Under the pieces are notes generated by a model that did not search any database, had not been told where the DNA came from, and was given only the letters and a program-made list of their open reading frames with translations. 64,000 nucleotides of DNA from Gluconacetobacter tumulisoli (GTDB taxonomy: Bacteria > Pseudomonadota > Alphaproteobacteria > Acetobacterales > Acetobacteraceae). The DNA is taken from contig NZ_JABEQM010000005.1 in the NCBI RefSeq assembly GCF_014174155.1, forward strand, positions 186,001 to 250,000. Direction: 5' to 3'. Of the stretch, positions 45,260-53,384 are shown piece by piece (the first letter of the stretch is position 1; the number at the start of each line of letters is the position of its first letter). The position numbers and the translations under genes are program-made.

Positions 45260-46324
45260 GTGAGCATGCACGATGCCGGCGACCTGTCGCGTTGCCTTGC
45301 GCAGCAGGCTGAGGCAGTCTGCCGTCACTATCTTTCCAATGGTCGCCGACACGGCAATTACTGGCAGGTCGGTGATGCGCGCAACGCGCTGGGCCGGTCT
45401 CTGTTCGTTCGGTTGCACGGGCCGGAGAGCGGAAAGGGGGCGGCGGGGAAATGGACCGACGCCGCCAGCGGCGAGCACGGCGATCTCCTCGACATCATCC
45501 GCGAGGTGCTCGGTCTGGTGGACTTCCGCGATGTCGCGGACGAGGCGCGCGCTTTCCTCGCGCTTCCGCGGCCAGAACCCATGCCGCGACAAGACCGGCG
45601 AGATGTCGAAAGCGCGCCGTCTGGTTCCACCGGGGCTGCGCGTCGGCTGTTCCATATGGCGCGCCCGCTGTCGGGCACGATCGTGGAAGCGTATCTCCGT
45701 AAACGCGGCATTACGGCTTTGCACGAAGCCGACGCCCTGCGCTGTCATCCGGCCTGCTATTATCGGCCCGAGGATGGCGGTCCGATGGAAACCTGGCCCG
45801 CGATGATCGCGGCGGTGACGGATGCGGAGGGTCATCTGACTGGGGTGCATCGGACCTGGCTCGCGCCTGACGGCGACAAGGCACCGGTCGCATTTCCCCG
45901 CCGGGCGATGGGCGCGCTGCTCGGCCATGGTGTGCGTTTCGGCGTGGCTGGTGAGATCATGGCCGTCGGCGAGGGCATCGAGACGGTGCTGGCGCTGCGC
46001 TCGGCGCTTCCGATCATGGCGATGGTGGCCTGCCTGTCCTCGGCGCATCTCTCCGCCTTTCTCTTTCCGTCTACGCTACGCCGGCTCTATATCGCCCGCG
46101 ACCGCGATCCGGCCGGCGATCATGCGAGCATGACCCTGCATCAGCGCGCCGATCAGGCCGGGATCGAGGCGCTGACGCTCAATCCGCGTCTCGGCGACTT
46201 CAACGACGATCTGCAAGCCTTCGGACGGGACGCGCTCCGGACGACGTTGCGGGCCCAGCTCGCGCCCCAGGACGTGGCCCGGTTCATCGAGAATGTCGGC
46301 TGGTCCGGCTTACCGCCGGATTAG
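45260..46324 (+). CDS. Toprim domain protein (DUF7146-Toprim)
   Basis: 354 residues from GTG 45260 (GGGAGGG 6 nt upstream), against ATG 45266. The N-terminal region (CRHYLSNGRRHGNYWQVGDARNALGRSLFV) and GKWTDAASGEHGDLLDIIR resemble primase-like zinc-less domains. The Toprim core has the Glu in VGEGIETVLALR near residue 235 and the acidic pair in IARDRDPAGDHA near 282. Proteins like this are found on ICEs and phages and are thought to act in primer or replication processing. The downstream DUF2905 gene overlaps its 3' end on the other strand. Confidence 0.85.
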   Translation: MSMHDAGDLSRCLAQQAEAVCRHYLSNGRRHGNYWQVGDARNALGRSLFVRLHGPESGKGAAGKWTDAASGEHGDLLDIIREVLGLVDFRDVADEARAFLALPRPEPMPRQDRRDVESAPSGSTGAARRLFHMARPLSGTIVEAYLRKRGITALHEADALRCHPACYYRPEDGGPMETWPAMIAAVTDAEGHLTGVHRTWLAPDGDKAPVAFPRRAMGALLGHGVRFGVAGEIMAVGEGIETVLALRSALPIMAMVACLSSAHLSAFLFPSTLRRLYIARDRDPAGDHASMTLHQRADQAGIEALTLNPRLGDFNDDLQAFGRDALRTTLRAQLAPQDVARFIENVGWSGLPPD

Positions 46325-46510
46325 CCAGAGGATCAGCGAAAGGACCACGCTGATCACGACACAGGTCGCGATCAGCGCGTAGAAGGTAAAATTCGGCCGC
46401 TGGATCACGATATCGCCGGGCAGTCGCCCAAGCGGTAGCCGGGCCAGGAACGGCCACAGCATGCCGGCGAGCACCAGCGCGACGCCGACGGCGATCAGGG
46501 ATTTGGACAT
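46310..46510 (-). CDS. DUF2905 small membrane protein
   Basis: 66 residues. Two transmembrane helices flank PLGRLPGDIVIQRPNFTFY, the defining motif of DUF2905. GGAG is 4 nt upstream of the ATG. It converges on and overlaps the Toprim 3' end by 15 bp. Function unknown; probably in an operon with the two small minus-strand genes upstream. Confidence 0.88.
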   Translation of the reverse strand: MSKSLIAVGVALVLAGMLWPFLARLPLGRLPGDIVIQRPNFTFYALIATCVVISVVLSLILWLIRR

Positions 46511-46519
46511 ACGGCTCCG

Positions 46520-46675
46520 TCAGCGTTGGGCGAGCTGGCCTTCGAGCTTCTTCTTCTCTTCCGTCAGCGCGTGGACGTGCTCCGGATTGTCCTTCTCCGC
46601 GCGTGCCAAATCGCGTTCCACCTCTTTCAGGCGGTGGGCGAGGCTTGCGGCGGACGGTTCGTGATGCGTGGTCAT
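46520..46675 (-). CDS. Small coiled-coil protein (51 aa)
   Basis: 51 residues from ATG 46675 with AGGAG 7 nt upstream; the longer open frame has no conservation. MTTHHEPSAASLAHRLKEVE then a heptad-like charged segment ending KKKLEGQLAQR suggests a coiled coil. It stands between two other small minus-strand genes. Not recognised. Confidence 0.6.
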   Translation of the reverse strand: MTTHHEPSAASLAHRLKEVERDLARAEKDNPEHVHALTEEKKKLEGQLAQR

Positions 46676-46685
46676 GCTCTCGCTC

Positions 46686-46925
46686 CTATTTCCGGTCCAG
46701 AACCTTGCGGGCGAGCGCCACGAGGTCGGATTTCTCCATGCCCTCGGGGTTATGCCGCGCTTTCTTCGCAATCTCGCGTTCCAACTCCGAGGCATGTTCG
46801 CCGCCCTTGAGCACGAAATCCGCCAGTTCCGTGACATCGGCCTTCGTCAGCAGCTTGGGCTCCTTGACGGCCCGCTCGGCGAGGGCGTGCAAACTGCTCG
46901 TTTCATGAGGAAGCCTGTCAGTCAT
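46686..46925 (-). CDS. Small hypothetical protein (79 aa)
   Basis: 79 residues, strongly helical and charged: HALAERAVKEPKLLTKADVT, then FVLKGGEHASELEREIAKKA and a Lys-rich end. AGGATGGGA precedes the ATG. No family recognised. It is followed 10 bp later by the 51-residue coiled-coil gene, so the two are probably co-transcribed. Confidence 0.6.
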   Translation of the reverse strand: MTDRLPHETSSLHALAERAVKEPKLLTKADVTELADFVLKGGEHASELEREIAKKARHNPEGMEKSDLVALARKVLDRK

Positions 46926-47424
46926 GTCGATCCCATCCTGTTCTGCGGGTGCGTTTCCAATTCTCTAGACGTGGGGATGCGACCGGGCAGGTTACAGGGG
47001 CGCCAATGCGGGGCAGCGATGCACGAGCGGGTCCAGGCATCAGCCTGGTGTCTATCGCCCGGAGGGATCGCGTGCTTTCCCCGGATGGCCGGGACGGGAA
47101 AGCAGGAGGGGGGCTCGGCCCGATGTCCGTGCTCGAGGATGTTCCCCGGTGAAGCGCGCGCCGGCCTTCCCGAGGAGGGGAGCGGGCGTCAGCCGGGCCG
47201 GGCCTGCAATGGCGGAGGCCGGCTATTTTCCGTCGCGCGCCCCGCCCCACGCGACAGGTCGCGTGGGGCGGGGCGCGCTTTACATCGCGAGGCAAAATAG
47301 CCGTCCTCCCTGCCATCCTGCGCGGTGCTCCGGCCGCGCGATGCGCGGTTCCGGCCTGTCCCGGCCGCCGCTGTCCGCCCCCAGGGAAGGCCGCGATGGG
47401 CGCGGCTCCCCGGAGGAATGCATC
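46926..47424. other. Structured intergenic region upstream of DUF2493
   Basis: About 500 bp with no convincing gene but several hairpins. The first is GCTTTCCC (47074-47081) with GGGAAAGC (47096-47103). Next is structured element A at 47221-47335, described separately. The final ~60 bp lead to the GGAGGA ribosome site of the DUF2493 gene. Confidence 0.5.
47221..47335 (+). repeat. Structured repeat, copy A, upstream of DUF2493
   Basis: Outer arms GGCTATTTT (47221-47229) and AAAATAGCC (47294-47302) enclose a 21-bp perfect inverted repeat (47235-47255 with 47258-47278) with a 2-nt centre. TCGCGAGGCAA (47285-47295) and the 20-mer TCCTGCGCGGTGCTCCGGCC (47316-47335) are shared with copy B at 54241-54326, although the stems differ. 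It lies about 90 bp before a gene start, so an RNA leader or DNA site is likely. Confidence 0.6.
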
Positions 47425-48354
47425 ATGACCGCCGCCGACACCGATCCCTTCGAGCCGCCGCACGCCGCTTCATCCACCGCCCACGTCCTGACCGAGCTTC
47501 AGCTCTATGGCTACCGTCCCTTCGCGGATGAGCCGGATCCGAGGCCACTGCCTGACGCCGGACGCATCGGCGGCGCGGTGGCCGACATATTCGACGCCCT
47601 GGCCGCCACGCTGACCGACACGAGGCTCGAACCTGATCTCGAAGCACTGCTCTGGTCGGCCGTGAACATCTTCCACCGCATGGCCGGCCAGGTGGAGCGT
47701 GAGCTTGACCGCAACGAGCAGGCGCAGAAACGCAGCCAGCAGGCGCAGGATGGCAGCGAAATTCGTTCGGTGGAACTGGAGCGGCTGATTGCGGAAGGGC
47801 TGACCCTGATCGAGCGCCGCACTGCCTACGAGATCTTCCGCGACGAGGCGCAGGAGCAGTTCGAGCGCCTGACCATGAGCGCGTGGCGTCCGAAGACGGG
47901 ATCGCTGGTCTCTCGCCGCACCATGACGGCCTCGATGATCGACAGCCGTGACTTCCTCAACGCCCGTCGCCGCGCCGAGGGCGAACTGCTGGTGCCGCCC
48001 GGACCCAAGGTGATCGTCACCGGGGGCCTGGACTTCGAGGATCACACGCTGATCTGGGACCGTCTCGACAAGGTCCGCACCAAGCATCCCGACATGGTGC
48101 TGCTGCATGGCGGTTCGCCCAGGGGTGCGGAGTTCATCGCCTCGCGCTGGGCCGATCACCGGCAGGTCGTGCAGATCGCTTTCAAGCCGGACTGGACGAA
48201 GCACCGCAAGGCAGCGCCCTTCCGCCGCAACGATGCGATGCTCGACACTATGCCGATCGGGGTTCTGCACTTCCCCGGCAATGGTATCAATGCCAACCTT
48301 GCCGACAAGGCGAAGGGTTTTGGCATCCCGGTCTGGACGTTCGGCGGTGCGTAG
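47425..48354 (+). CDS. DUF2493 domain protein
   Basis: 309 residues. A helical N-terminal region precedes the C-terminal DUF2493 fold: KVIVTGGLDFEDHTLIWDRLDKV, VLLHGGSPRGAEFIASRWAD, and FRRNDAMLDTMPIGVLHFPGNGINANLADKA with a Rossmann-like pattern also related to SLOG/DprA-type nucleotide binding. Backbone gene of alphaproteobacterial ICEs; exact role unknown. ATG 47425 with GGAGGA 8 nt upstream; the longer frame upstream passes through the structured repeat and is not coding. Confidence 0.88.
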   Translation: MTAADTDPFEPPHAASSTAHVLTELQLYGYRPFADEPDPRPLPDAGRIGGAVADIFDALAATLTDTRLEPDLEALLWSAVNIFHRMAGQVERELDRNEQAQKRSQQAQDGSEIRSVELERLIAEGLTLIERRTAYEIFRDEAQEQFERLTMSAWRPKTGSLVSRRTMTASMIDSRDFLNARRRAEGELLVPPGPKVIVTGGLDFEDHTLIWDRLDKVRTKHPDMVLLHGGSPRGAEFIASRWADHRQVVQIAFKPDWTKHRKAAPFRRNDAMLDTMPIGVLHFPGNGINANLADKAKGFGIPVWTFGGA

Positions 48355-48646
48355 GCACCGCCGCTTCGTCAGATCCGGAAACCGCCTTCTCATTGCAACC
48401 GAGTGCCGCCGATAAAGCTAGGAGTTCATCTACGATCAATATAGCGAACTGATACCGGTGATCATCCATTGCCGCGCACCGCGGCACCGCCCGCCGCGCG
48501 ATCGGCACCGCCGTGAAACCCGGCGTCGCCCAAATCGGATATTGGCTAGGCAGTTCGCCCACGGTCACGTTGATTTCCGCACATGCAGCGTGCCAGTAAA
48601 CTTCGGTTACCCGAATATACGGCCGCTGCGCGATCAGGCGCGGCCA

Positions 48647-50002
48647 TCACATGCTCAGGACGTAGAACAGACCCGTCGCGATGGCGATGGTCACCGGCAG
48701 GGTGAAGATCCAGGCCAGCGCGATCTTGACCAGCATGCCCCGATTGATGCCCGAACCCGAGCCCAGCATCGTCCCGGCGATGCCGGCGGTGATGATGTGG
48801 GTAGTGCTGACCGGGAGCCCCGTATAGCCGGCGGTGGCGATCAGCCCCGCGCCCACCAGTTCGGCCGAAGCCCCCTGCGCCGGGGTCAGATGGGTATTGC
48901 CGATCTTTTCCCCCAGCGTATGGACGATACGCTTGTAGCCCACCATCGTGCCGATCCCCAGGCACAGAGCGCTGAGCAGACGAACCCACCAGGGCGCGTA
49001 CTCGACCGTGGGGCGGAACTGGCTGCCGATGGATTTCGCCACCTTCTTTTCCTCAGCCGACGCCGCCGGATTGGCGGCAACGGCCTTCAGACCGGCCACC
49101 ACCTCGTAGATATCGGCACGCAGTTGCGATGGCACCACGGCATCCGGCTTCGTCTGCTGCAGTCGGCCGGCGGCGGCCAGGGCTTCGCCCCGCAATCCAT
49201 CATGGTCGTATCTGTCGAGCAGCGGGGCCACGATCGCCGCGCGTTCGGCTACATGCGACACATCCGGCGCGGCGCCCGGATTGAGCGCGAAAGTCGCCGG
49301 CAGGATGCCGATGATCGTCAGCATGATCAGGCCGATGCTTTTCTGGCCGTCATTGCTGCCATGCGAGAAGCTGACCCCAGTGCAGGTCAGGATCAACAGA
49401 CCGCGCACCCAGCCGTGCGGCGGCTTATCGCCCTTCGGCGGGCTATACAGGTCGGGATCCTTCACCAGATGCTTCAGGATGAAATAGAGCCCCCCGGCGC
49501 CGACGAGGCCGAGGATGGGTGAGATTGCCAGCGCGCGGAGAACCTTCCAAATTTGCGACCAGTCGACACTGTTTCCCAGATCGCGTGTGTGCAGCAGCGC
49601 ATCGCCGATCGCCACCCCGATCAGGGCCCCGATGACGCAGTGGGAGCTGGAGTTCGGGATACCAAACCACCACGTGAACAGGTTCCACGCCAGCGCCGTG
49701 CCGAACAACGCCATCAGCATCGGGACCGCCGGATCGCCATTGGGCGGCGACAGCACATCCGCCGGCAACAGCTCCACCAGGCCATAAGCCACGCTGATGC
49801 CACCCAGAATGACGCCCACGAAATTCATCAGACCCGACCAGATGACCGCGGTCCTGGGCTTGAGCGAATTGGTGTAGATCACGGTCGCCACCGCATTGGC
49901 CGTATCATGAAATCCGTTCACGAACTCAAAGACGCAGACCAGCAGAAAGCAGACGACTAGAGCGAGAATGGACAACGCCGAAAAGGGAACGAAATGCAGC
50001 AT
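48647..50002 (-). CDS. pit: Inorganic phosphate transporter (Pit/PHO4 family)
   Basis: 451 residues. Both halves carry the PHO4 duplicated signature: FVNGFHDTANAVATVIYTN at the N-terminus, GIPNSSSHCVIGALIGVAIG, then FSHGSNDGQKSIGLIML and, near the C-terminus, GLPVSTTHIITAGIAGTMLG. About ten TM helices with a charged central loop. Pit proteins take up phosphate (often as metal-phosphate) with protons. ATG 50002 is chosen since upstream codons are not conserved. A broken relative lies at 40022. It may work with PPK2 in phosphate storage. Confidence 0.95.
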   Translation of the reverse strand: MLHFVPFSALSILALVVCFLLVCVFEFVNGFHDTANAVATVIYTNSLKPRTAVIWSGLMNFVGVILGGISVAYGLVELLPADVLSPPNGDPAVPMLMALFGTALAWNLFTWWFGIPNSSSHCVIGALIGVAIGDALLHTRDLGNSVDWSQIWKVLRALAISPILGLVGAGGLYFILKHLVKDPDLYSPPKGDKPPHGWVRGLLILTCTGVSFSHGSNDGQKSIGLIMLTIIGILPATFALNPGAAPDVSHVAERAAIVAPLLDRYDHDGLRGEALAAAGRLQQTKPDAVVPSQLRADIYEVVAGLKAVAANPAASAEEKKVAKSIGSQFRPTVEYAPWWVRLLSALCLGIGTMVGYKRIVHTLGEKIGNTHLTPAQGASAELVGAGLIATAGYTGLPVSTTHIITAGIAGTMLGSGSGINRGMLVKIALAWIFTLPVTIAIATGLFYVLSM

Positions 50003-50379
50003 GGGGAAGCGCACCTGATCTGTTTTGGCCCGCTCATAGCCGAAACATCGGGGAGCTTTCATCCTCTGAATAGGATGTTCATAAAACCTTAATGACTCTC
50101 GGGCTCGGAAGGCTTCGATATCGGACATCTGACATTATATAGAAAATATCCCATCATTGAGACATTGTTGGCTCAATTTCGAGAACGGTCGACCTTATAG
50201 ATGGCCCATGCATAGGGTCCAAATAAGGGCATTCTTGACGATAGAGCGCATCCTTGAAACATCATTAGACCGATTGATGCTCCAAAGACTGCGTATTCAG
50301 AATGAGCCTCAAATTGCAGTTGTGTCGCGGCTACCGCTCATGGATCCTTTTTTCCAATTACCTCCGCCGGAGGCACGTC
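50003..50379. other. Divergent intergenic region, pit / NepR-like gene
   Basis: 377 bp of A+T-richer sequence between the divergent genes, likely carrying both promoters. No recognised motif apart from the GGAGG ribosome site of the NepR-like gene at its end. Confidence 0.4.
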
Positions 50380-50622
50380 ATGACCGATAGCGCTTTTTCG
50401 ATGTTTTTAAGACAAAATCTTAAGAGTTTGTACGATGATACACTCTCGGTTCCAATCCCGGACGCCCTTGCCCGGCTCCTTGAACCATTTGATGAGGACA
50501 AGAGCGGCTTCCTAACCGCTGAACACGAACGCGGCGACATGTGTCAAGATGGCGCGCGGATCTATACAAATACTGAGGATTCCGGGGATGAAAATTTTCC
50601 TCCGCATCCGAGCCGTGTCTAG
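50380..50622 (+). CDS. nepR: NepR-family anti-sigma factor
   Basis: 80 residues. FLRQNLKSLYDDTLSVPIPDAL (residues 9-30) then ARLL matches the NepR core (the 'G..LR.LYD..L.EPVPDRL..LL' pattern). NepR binds EcfG-type sigma factors and is released by the response regulator PhyR in the alphaproteobacterial general stress response. No phyR or ecfG is adjacent, so it may titrate the host sigma factor. ATG 50380 has GGAGG 7 nt upstream. The tail is unrelated and acidic. Confidence 0.75.
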   Translation: MTDSAFSMFLRQNLKSLYDDTLSVPIPDALARLLEPFDEDKSGFLTAEHERGDMCQDGARIYTNTEDSGDENFPPHPSRV

Positions 50623-50858
50623 AGACATGGGTGCATGATGGACAGGCGCACTTGAGCGCGTTTCTCCGAGGCGTCCGGGCAGGAAAAGTTCCGTTTCCTC
50701 GTCCCTCTCGCTGCCGCGAGCGACAAACGTTGGCAAACGCCATGCAGCGTTCGTCCTGATCGTTGGTAGCCAAAGCCTCCTACCTTCCCAATGCGCACCG
50801 CAGTTCTGATCCGGGCCGCGGGGACCATGATCCGAGAGATTACAGAGAAATCTACAAC

Positions 50859-51302
50859 ATGCGTATTCTGTTAACAGGTTTGGTAGCTCCTCTTTTCGCA
50901 ATTAGCGCGGCTCTGGCTACGCCGACCAAGCCATTGCCTTCATTACAGGGGAGCATTACCACCCCGTTTGGGGTCAAAGTGTTCCAGGATCGACATGTCA
51001 ACCATGGGATGATTTCAGTCCACGCCAGCTTTTCTGGTCGAATGGACTCAACACTCCAGCGCGTGTTTGTCGATAGCGGGCCAAATATATTTAAGTTTGA
51101 AAATCAAGATTTCGAATACAATGTTGCGCTTTGGGCAGAATCGTCTCTCTCCGGCATCCACCTGTTCGCATGCGCGAAAAGCAACGATGCGAGTACTTGC
51201 TCGGATATTCCGCTAAAGGCACACGACGCCACTCACGCCGTGCTGAGCAATCCTGTCAACGGTCACTTGCTGTGGCTCGATATTAACGAGGTATCCAAAT
51301 AG
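50859..51302 (+). CDS. Putative secreted protein (147 aa)
   Basis: 147 residues with a signal peptide (MRILLTGLVAPLFAISAALA, cleavage after ALA). The mature part is beta-rich, with two Cys in FACAKSNDASTCSD that could form a disulfide. GC is visibly lower than in adjacent island genes, suggesting separate acquisition. No recognised family. It lies between the NepR-like and GST genes. Confidence 0.6.
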   Translation: MRILLTGLVAPLFAISAALATPTKPLPSLQGSITTPFGVKVFQDRHVNHGMISVHASFSGRMDSTLQRVFVDSGPNIFKFENQDFEYNVALWAESSLSGIHLFACAKSNDASTCSDIPLKAHDATHAVLSNPVNGHLLWLDINEVSK

Positions 51303-51378
51303 ACCCTCCGAGTCTCGCCGATCACGTGCGTGCCTTCGCCAGAGCAGGTGCTTGTTTTGGCCTAGATCCCCAATTTCC

Positions 51379-52167
51379 TTAAGACGCGATTGGAATATAT
51401 CCCGGCAGGGCTTCTATCCGCGTCATCCATGCGCGGATCGCATCGTACGGCTCCAGATCTATTCCGCCGTCCGGGGCGAGGGCAATATAGGGATAGGCCG
51501 CACAGTCGGCGATGCTGGGCCCGCGCAGGGCCAACCAGTCGCGATCCGTGAGGTGCGCATTGATCGTAGCAAGGACGTGCGATGAGAGACGCACAGCCTG
51601 ATCGTAATTCAGGGGATAATCGAATTTGCGCACCAGCCGCGCATCGGCTGGGCCGTGCTGGATCTCATTGGCGCTGACCGAGAGCCATTGCATAACCTTC
51701 GCACGCGACAATGGGTCCGGGGGATACCATTCCGGTTCCGCATATCTTTCCGCCAGATAGACCAGGATCGCCTGGGAATCCCAGATGACGACCTCGCCGT
51801 CCTGCAACACCGGCACCTGCTGCCAGGGATTCAGCGCCGTGAACGCGGGCTGCCTGTGCTCGCCACCTGCCAGGTCGACCTCCAGGGTCTTCAACGGAAT
51901 GCCGGCAAGCGCCGCGAACAGGCGCACTTTGTAGCAATTCCCGGATGGTCCGCAATCATACAGTACACGCCGCGCCATGATGTGCTCCCCCGTTTTGGCG
52001 GATTGTATTCCAGCCTTCGCTTGAGGATAAGGCGGTCTGACCAGGCGCAAAAGCGCGTCTGGAACCGGCTCTTTCGTCACGTTATCAAACGTGCGCCGCA
52101 AGGCACCTTTCAGCCAGACATCAAATGCCCGATCTCGGAATTCCCACTCGCGGATGGACCTCGGCAT
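51379..52167 (-). CDS. NepR-like domain continuous with glutathione S-transferase
   Basis: One open frame of 262 residues from ATG 52167 (a TTG at 52179 overlaps the preceding stop). Residues 17-45 read VWLKGALRRTFDNVTKEPVP then DALLRLV, a good NepR core. From about residue 64, ARRVLYDCGPSGNCYKVRLFAALAGIPL and later ALNPWQQVPVLQDGEVVIWDSQAILVYLAERY form a complete GST (thioredoxin-like plus helical C-terminal domain). An internal SD (51985-51989) and ATG 51978 could also make GST alone. Whether one fused or two proteins are made is unresolved. GST conjugates glutathione to electrophiles; NepR controls stress sigma activity, so the link may couple detoxification to stress response. Confidence 0.75.
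   Translation of the reverse strand: MPRSIREWEFRDRAFDVWLKGALRRTFDNVTKEPVPDALLRLVRPPYPQAKAGIQSAKTGEHIMARRVLYDCGPSGNCYKVRLFAALAGIPLKTLEVDLAGGEHRQPAFTALNPWQQVPVLQDGEVVIWDSQAILVYLAERYAEPEWYPPDPLSRAKVMQWLSVSANEIQHGPADARLVRKFDYPLNYDQAVRLSSHVLATINAHLTDRDWLALRGPSIADCAAYPYIALAPDGGIDLEPYDAIRAWMTRIEALPGYIPIAS
51985..51989 (-). promoter_or_regulatory. Internal Shine-Dalgarno for a separate GST start
   Basis: GGGAG within GGGGGAGCACATC, ending 6 nt before the in-frame ATG 51978 (MARRVLYD). It would allow GST to be translated without the NepR-like part. Confidence 0.55.
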
Positions 52168-52175
52168 GTGGCGGG

Positions 52176-52496
52176 TCAATGGCGTGTTCCGCCGTAATCC
52201 TGCTCCATCTTCAGCAGGATTTCAGCCTGGTTTCGCACCTTTAGCCAGAATTCAGCGTCATCGATCAACCCATCTTCCAGACAGCGTGCGACATGACGTC
52301 GGATCGTGACAAGGGCTGCCATGCCGCAGGTCCAGATCATGGTCGACGCCACGGCGAGAGCCGTCATGCCTGGCCCATCATAGTCGTTCTGCATCGCTAT
52401 GCGCCCGGTTGCGTCCGATGGATGTGCAACGGCAGGCAGCAGGTGATAACACGCCGCTTCTGGCGTTGGGGGTAACAGCGTATCGTCATGAGACAT
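52176..52496 (-). CDS. Hypothetical protein (106 aa), coupled to the NepR-GST gene
   Basis: 106 residues with one hydrophobic segment (MTALAVASTMIWTCGMAALV near residues 44-63), then a charged helix (RHVARCLEDGLIDDAEFWLK). AGAAGG precedes the ATG. Its stop overlaps a TTG start of the next frame (TTGA), so it and the NepR-GST gene are probably translated together. Not recognised. Confidence 0.55.
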   Translation of the reverse strand: MSHDDTLLPPTPEAACYHLLPAVAHPSDATGRIAMQNDYDGPGMTALAVASTMIWTCGMAALVTIRRHVARCLEDGLIDDAEFWLKVRNQAEILLKMEQDYGGTRH

Positions 52497-53057
52497 GGGT
52501 ATGACCTTCTTATCCCCATTTAAAAAACAAGTTTCCCCATTCGCCGCTGGTTATGGTCCGATGTTGTATGAGTCGATACCCGACAGTGGTGCTCGACTCC
52601 ACGCAAGAAGCGCTGCGACACGCCACCTCCCGGATGTCACACAGTATTGCCCATCGCTATCCGTAGGCAACTATTTTAGACGCCTTTTAACTGGAGCCTG
52701 TCTGATGACACGCGCGGCTGCCCCGGTGCCGCTGATCCGGCCCTTCGGGTTCTCTTGCCCCACGCCTGCGGTATCATCCGGCTGCCCCAGGTTGACCTCT
52801 GCGAAATCTGGAAGGGGGGCCGTCTCTTCAGTCTGCCCATCCTACCATGCGTGGCCGAACCGCGTCGTGGACGGGCGGTGCCCCCAATTTTGCCGAACGG
52901 AGCAAGGAGCGTGCTGCCGCGCGCCATGTTCCTGGCCCCATTCGACAAAATCGGCTCCCCCACCCACCGGCAAGCCGGTCGCCCAGGGGCGATCCAAGAC
53001 CCGGTCCGTCCCCGCATGACCCATCTGTCCTGTCTTCAATACGAAAGGAGCAGGACA
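52497..53057. other. Intergenic region with inverted repeat
   Basis: 561 bp with several open frames on both strands but no conserved protein. It contains the inverted repeat CCAATTTTGCCGAA/TTCGACAAAATCGG (listed separately) and ends in a clean SD, AAGGAG, for the next small gene. Confidence 0.4.
52884..52954. repeat. Inverted repeat, 14-bp arms
   Basis: CCAATTTTGCCGAA (52884-52897) and TTCGACAAAATCGG (52941-52954) are complementary at 12 of 14 positions, with 43 bp between. It lies in the leader of the 52-residue gene, recalling the hairpins before DUF2493 and DUF736, though the sequence is different. Confidence 0.5.
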
Positions 53058-53216
53058 ATGACCACGCTGTACGACACCATCCAGCAACTGCGCGCCGAAC
53101 TCGCCAGCTTCCATCTCACCCGCCGGGAGCGGGCGGCGATCGAGGCCGAACTCGCGGCGGCGATTGCCCGGCAGGCGGAACGCGACCGGGCTGCCGATGA
53201 GGAGGCTCCCGCATGA
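53058..53216 (+). CDS. Small helical protein (52 aa)
   Basis: 52 residues, MTTLYDTIQQLRAELASFHL followed by TRRERAAIEAELAAAIARQA and a short acidic end; almost entirely predicted helix, possibly a coiled coil. AAGGAG is 8 nt before ATG 53058. A hairpin (53205-53225) covers its stop codon. Similar tiny genes accompany ICE backbones; no function known. Confidence 0.65.
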   Translation: MTTLYDTIQQLRAELASFHLTRRERAAIEAELAAAIARQAERDRAADEEAPA

Positions 53217-53229
53217 CGCGGGAGCTTTC
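53205..53229 (+). terminator. Hairpin over the stop of the 52-aa gene
   Basis: GCTCCCGC (53205-53212), loop ATGAC, GCGGGAGC (53218-53225), then TTTCT. The 8-bp stem suggests termination, though the T-run is weak. Confidence 0.6.
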
Positions 53230-53384
53230 TGACCTTTGGGCGCGCGGCCCCGCCTATGGGCTTGTGTTCTCTCCGCTGCCGTAACTTCCTGATGGAATTT
53301 CGCGCTCAAAGCGTCTATATTAGTCGTGCGCTGGGGAGGTGGTGGAAAGCGCGATCATCCAATCCTGTACAACGGAGATCGCAG

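Noticed and set aside
50491-50529. EF-hand-like DEDKSGFLTAEHE in the NepR-like protein
   Set aside because: The twelfth loop position is His rather than the required Glu/Asp, so calcium binding is unlikely; the match is probably chance.
53213-53284. 23-codon ORF (MTRELSDLWARGPAYG...) overlapping the 52-aa gene stop
   Set aside because: Too short, its start lies in the loop of a terminator-like hairpin and there is no independent ribosome site.
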